DNA from: an uncultured Saprospiraceae bacterium
GTDB lineage: Bacteria; Bacteroidota; Bacteroidia; Chitinophagales; Saprospiraceae
Assembly (NCBI GenBank): GCA_937921525.1
Contig: CAKZUM010000580.1
Location: 1 to 6,455, forward strand
Length of the DNA: 6,455 bases
Direction of reading: 5' to 3'
The translations under genes and the position numbers were made by a program. The notes under the pieces are model-generated. The model saw only the letters and a program-made list of their open reading frames with translations. It did no database searches and was not told the origin of the DNA. Positions 6,103-6,455 of the stretch are shown here, piece after piece. Within the stretch, counting starts at the first letter, position 1. Each line of letters starts with the position of its first letter.

Positions 6103-6262
6103 AGATTGTCGAGGTTTGTAACCTCGATACAGGATGATGGCAGAAATTTTCAAAATGGCTGTCATCTTTCCTAGAAACCCAGATGACAGCCACTTTACAA
6201 GTTTCTGCCATCAATAGTCCGTCTCTTAACCTGACGGTTATGGTTGAAAACCTCGACGATCT
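6103..6262. repeat. 160-bp imperfect palindrome (MITE-like intergenic element)
   Basis: Outer arms: AGATTGTCGAGGTT (6103-6116) against AACCTCGACGATCT (6249-6262), 13 of 14 pairing. Inner arms: 6136-6167 against 6181-6212, 28 of 32 pairing, including a perfect 12-bp stem TGGCTGTCATCT / AGATGACAGCCA around a 13-base loop. The segments between outer and inner arms differ on the two sides. The left holds a separate hairpin CGAGGTT-TGT-AACCTCG (6110-6126); the right holds small AACC/GGTT pairings (6228-6252). It can be read as two related copies of one module facing each other. I see no gene here; short ORFs that cross it follow the repeat and resemble nothing. Confidence 0.85.
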
Positions 6263-6281
6263 AAGTTATTGCTACCGCATT

Positions 6282-6331
6282 ACAATAAAAAAGCCTCTAT
6301 CAATTACAATTGATAGAGGCTTTTTTATTGT
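6282..6331. terminator. Perfect 24-bp bidirectional intrinsic terminator
   Basis: Bases 6282-6305 are the exact reverse complement of 6308-6331, with the two-base spacer AC at the centre (the real RNA loop will be larger). The stem core is GCCTCTATCAATT, flanked by A6 and T6 tracts. It sits between the plus-strand lipoprotein gene and the minus-strand gene ending at 6343 and can stop transcription from either side. Confidence 0.95.
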
Positions 6332-6342
6332 GGCATTATATC

Positions 6343-6455
6343 TTAATCCACAACGATCATTTTGTTAGTGGTGCTGCCTGCAGCTGTTTTTATATGATAA
6401 TATAAAACACCAGAACCCGCTATATCAGATCGATTAATTTGAATTTCATTATACC
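6343..6455 (-). CDS. 3' end of a gene with a T9SS type A C-terminal sorting domain
   Basis: Reading the minus strand, an open frame enters at 6455 and ends with TAA at 6343-6345, giving 36 residues that include Y-N-E-I-Q-I-N-R-S-D-I, G-S-G-V-L-Y-Y-H-I-K-T and finally N-K-M-I-V-V-D. This is the classic end of the Por secretion (T9SS type A) sorting domain: an L/I-x-x-G-V-Y-x-Y-x-[IV] strand, then a Lys-Met/Lys-hydrophobic strand to the terminus. The full protein would be exported by a Sec signal, moved across the outer membrane by the T9SS, and have this tail cleaved by the sortase on the surface. The catalytic or adhesive part is outside the window, so its job cannot be told. The stop lies 11 bases beyond the bidirectional terminator, which supports a real gene end. 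Confidence 0.85.
   Translation of the reverse strand, partial: YNEIQINRSDIAGSGVLYYHIKTAAGSTTNKMIVVD

Noticed and set aside
5956..6165. 69-residue minus-strand ORF
   Set aside because: It is antisense to the end of the lipoprotein gene and into the palindrome, with no family resemblance.
6183..6368. 61-residue plus-strand ORF
   Set aside because: It runs through the right half of a palindrome and both arms of the terminator, and the peptide resembles nothing.

Overview
The window looks like a housekeeping stretch of an AT-rich member of the Bacteroidota, probably gliding or marine and of the Saprospiria/Cytophaga type. The evidence is the delta-prime/RicT gene pair with the typical Bacteroidota RicT N-terminus, a small membrane protein family largely confined to Bacteroidota, lipoproteins typical of the phylum, the absence of Shine-Dalgarno sequences before the starts, and a type IX secretion (T9SS) sorting tail at the right edge. 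This placement is inferred from recognised protein families, not from a search.

Layout, left to right. (1) Bases 1-1035, plus strand: a 5'-truncated DNA polymerase III delta-prime subunit (holB). (2) Bases 1036-1192: a gap filled by an inverted repeat built from AACTTC/GAAGTT hexamers. (3) Bases 1193-2881, plus: a RicT/PSP1-domain protein whose C-terminal tail holds eleven 27-bp tandem repeats encoding R-G-R-D-D-R-K-D-S. (4) Bases 2918-3499, plus: a small single-pass membrane protein whose N-terminal half is a regular 11-residue (hendecad) amphipathic repeat. (5) Bases 3500-3763: the junction with the convergent gene, holding a GTCAGAAC-punctuated hairpin array around a perfect 21-bp bidirectional terminator. 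(6) Bases 3764-4321, minus: an exported protein with a CFFCGGAGPE motif. (7) Bases 4322-4567: a divergent promoter region. (8) Bases 4568-6079, plus: a 503-residue lipoprotein, with ATG preferred over an upstream TTG. (9) Bases 6080-6342: a 160-bp imperfect palindrome, then a perfect 24-bp bidirectional terminator. (10) Bases 6343-6455, minus: the 3' end of a gene whose product ends in a T9SS type A sorting domain; it is too short to appear as a normal ORF.

The holB, ricT and small membrane protein genes run in one direction. The last two are 36 bases apart and probably share a transcript, while the long inverted repeat after holB may partly uncouple it. The two right-hand genes on the minus strand converge on plus-strand genes, and each convergent junction has a strong bidirectional terminator.

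I see no clear defence, mobile-gene or biosynthetic system. The unexplained signal is mostly non-coding: all three gene 3' junctions longer than 100 bases carry an inverted-repeat element of a different design. Two protein oddities also stand out: the synonymous-only 27-bp repeat in RicT and the seven-unit hendecad in the small membrane protein.
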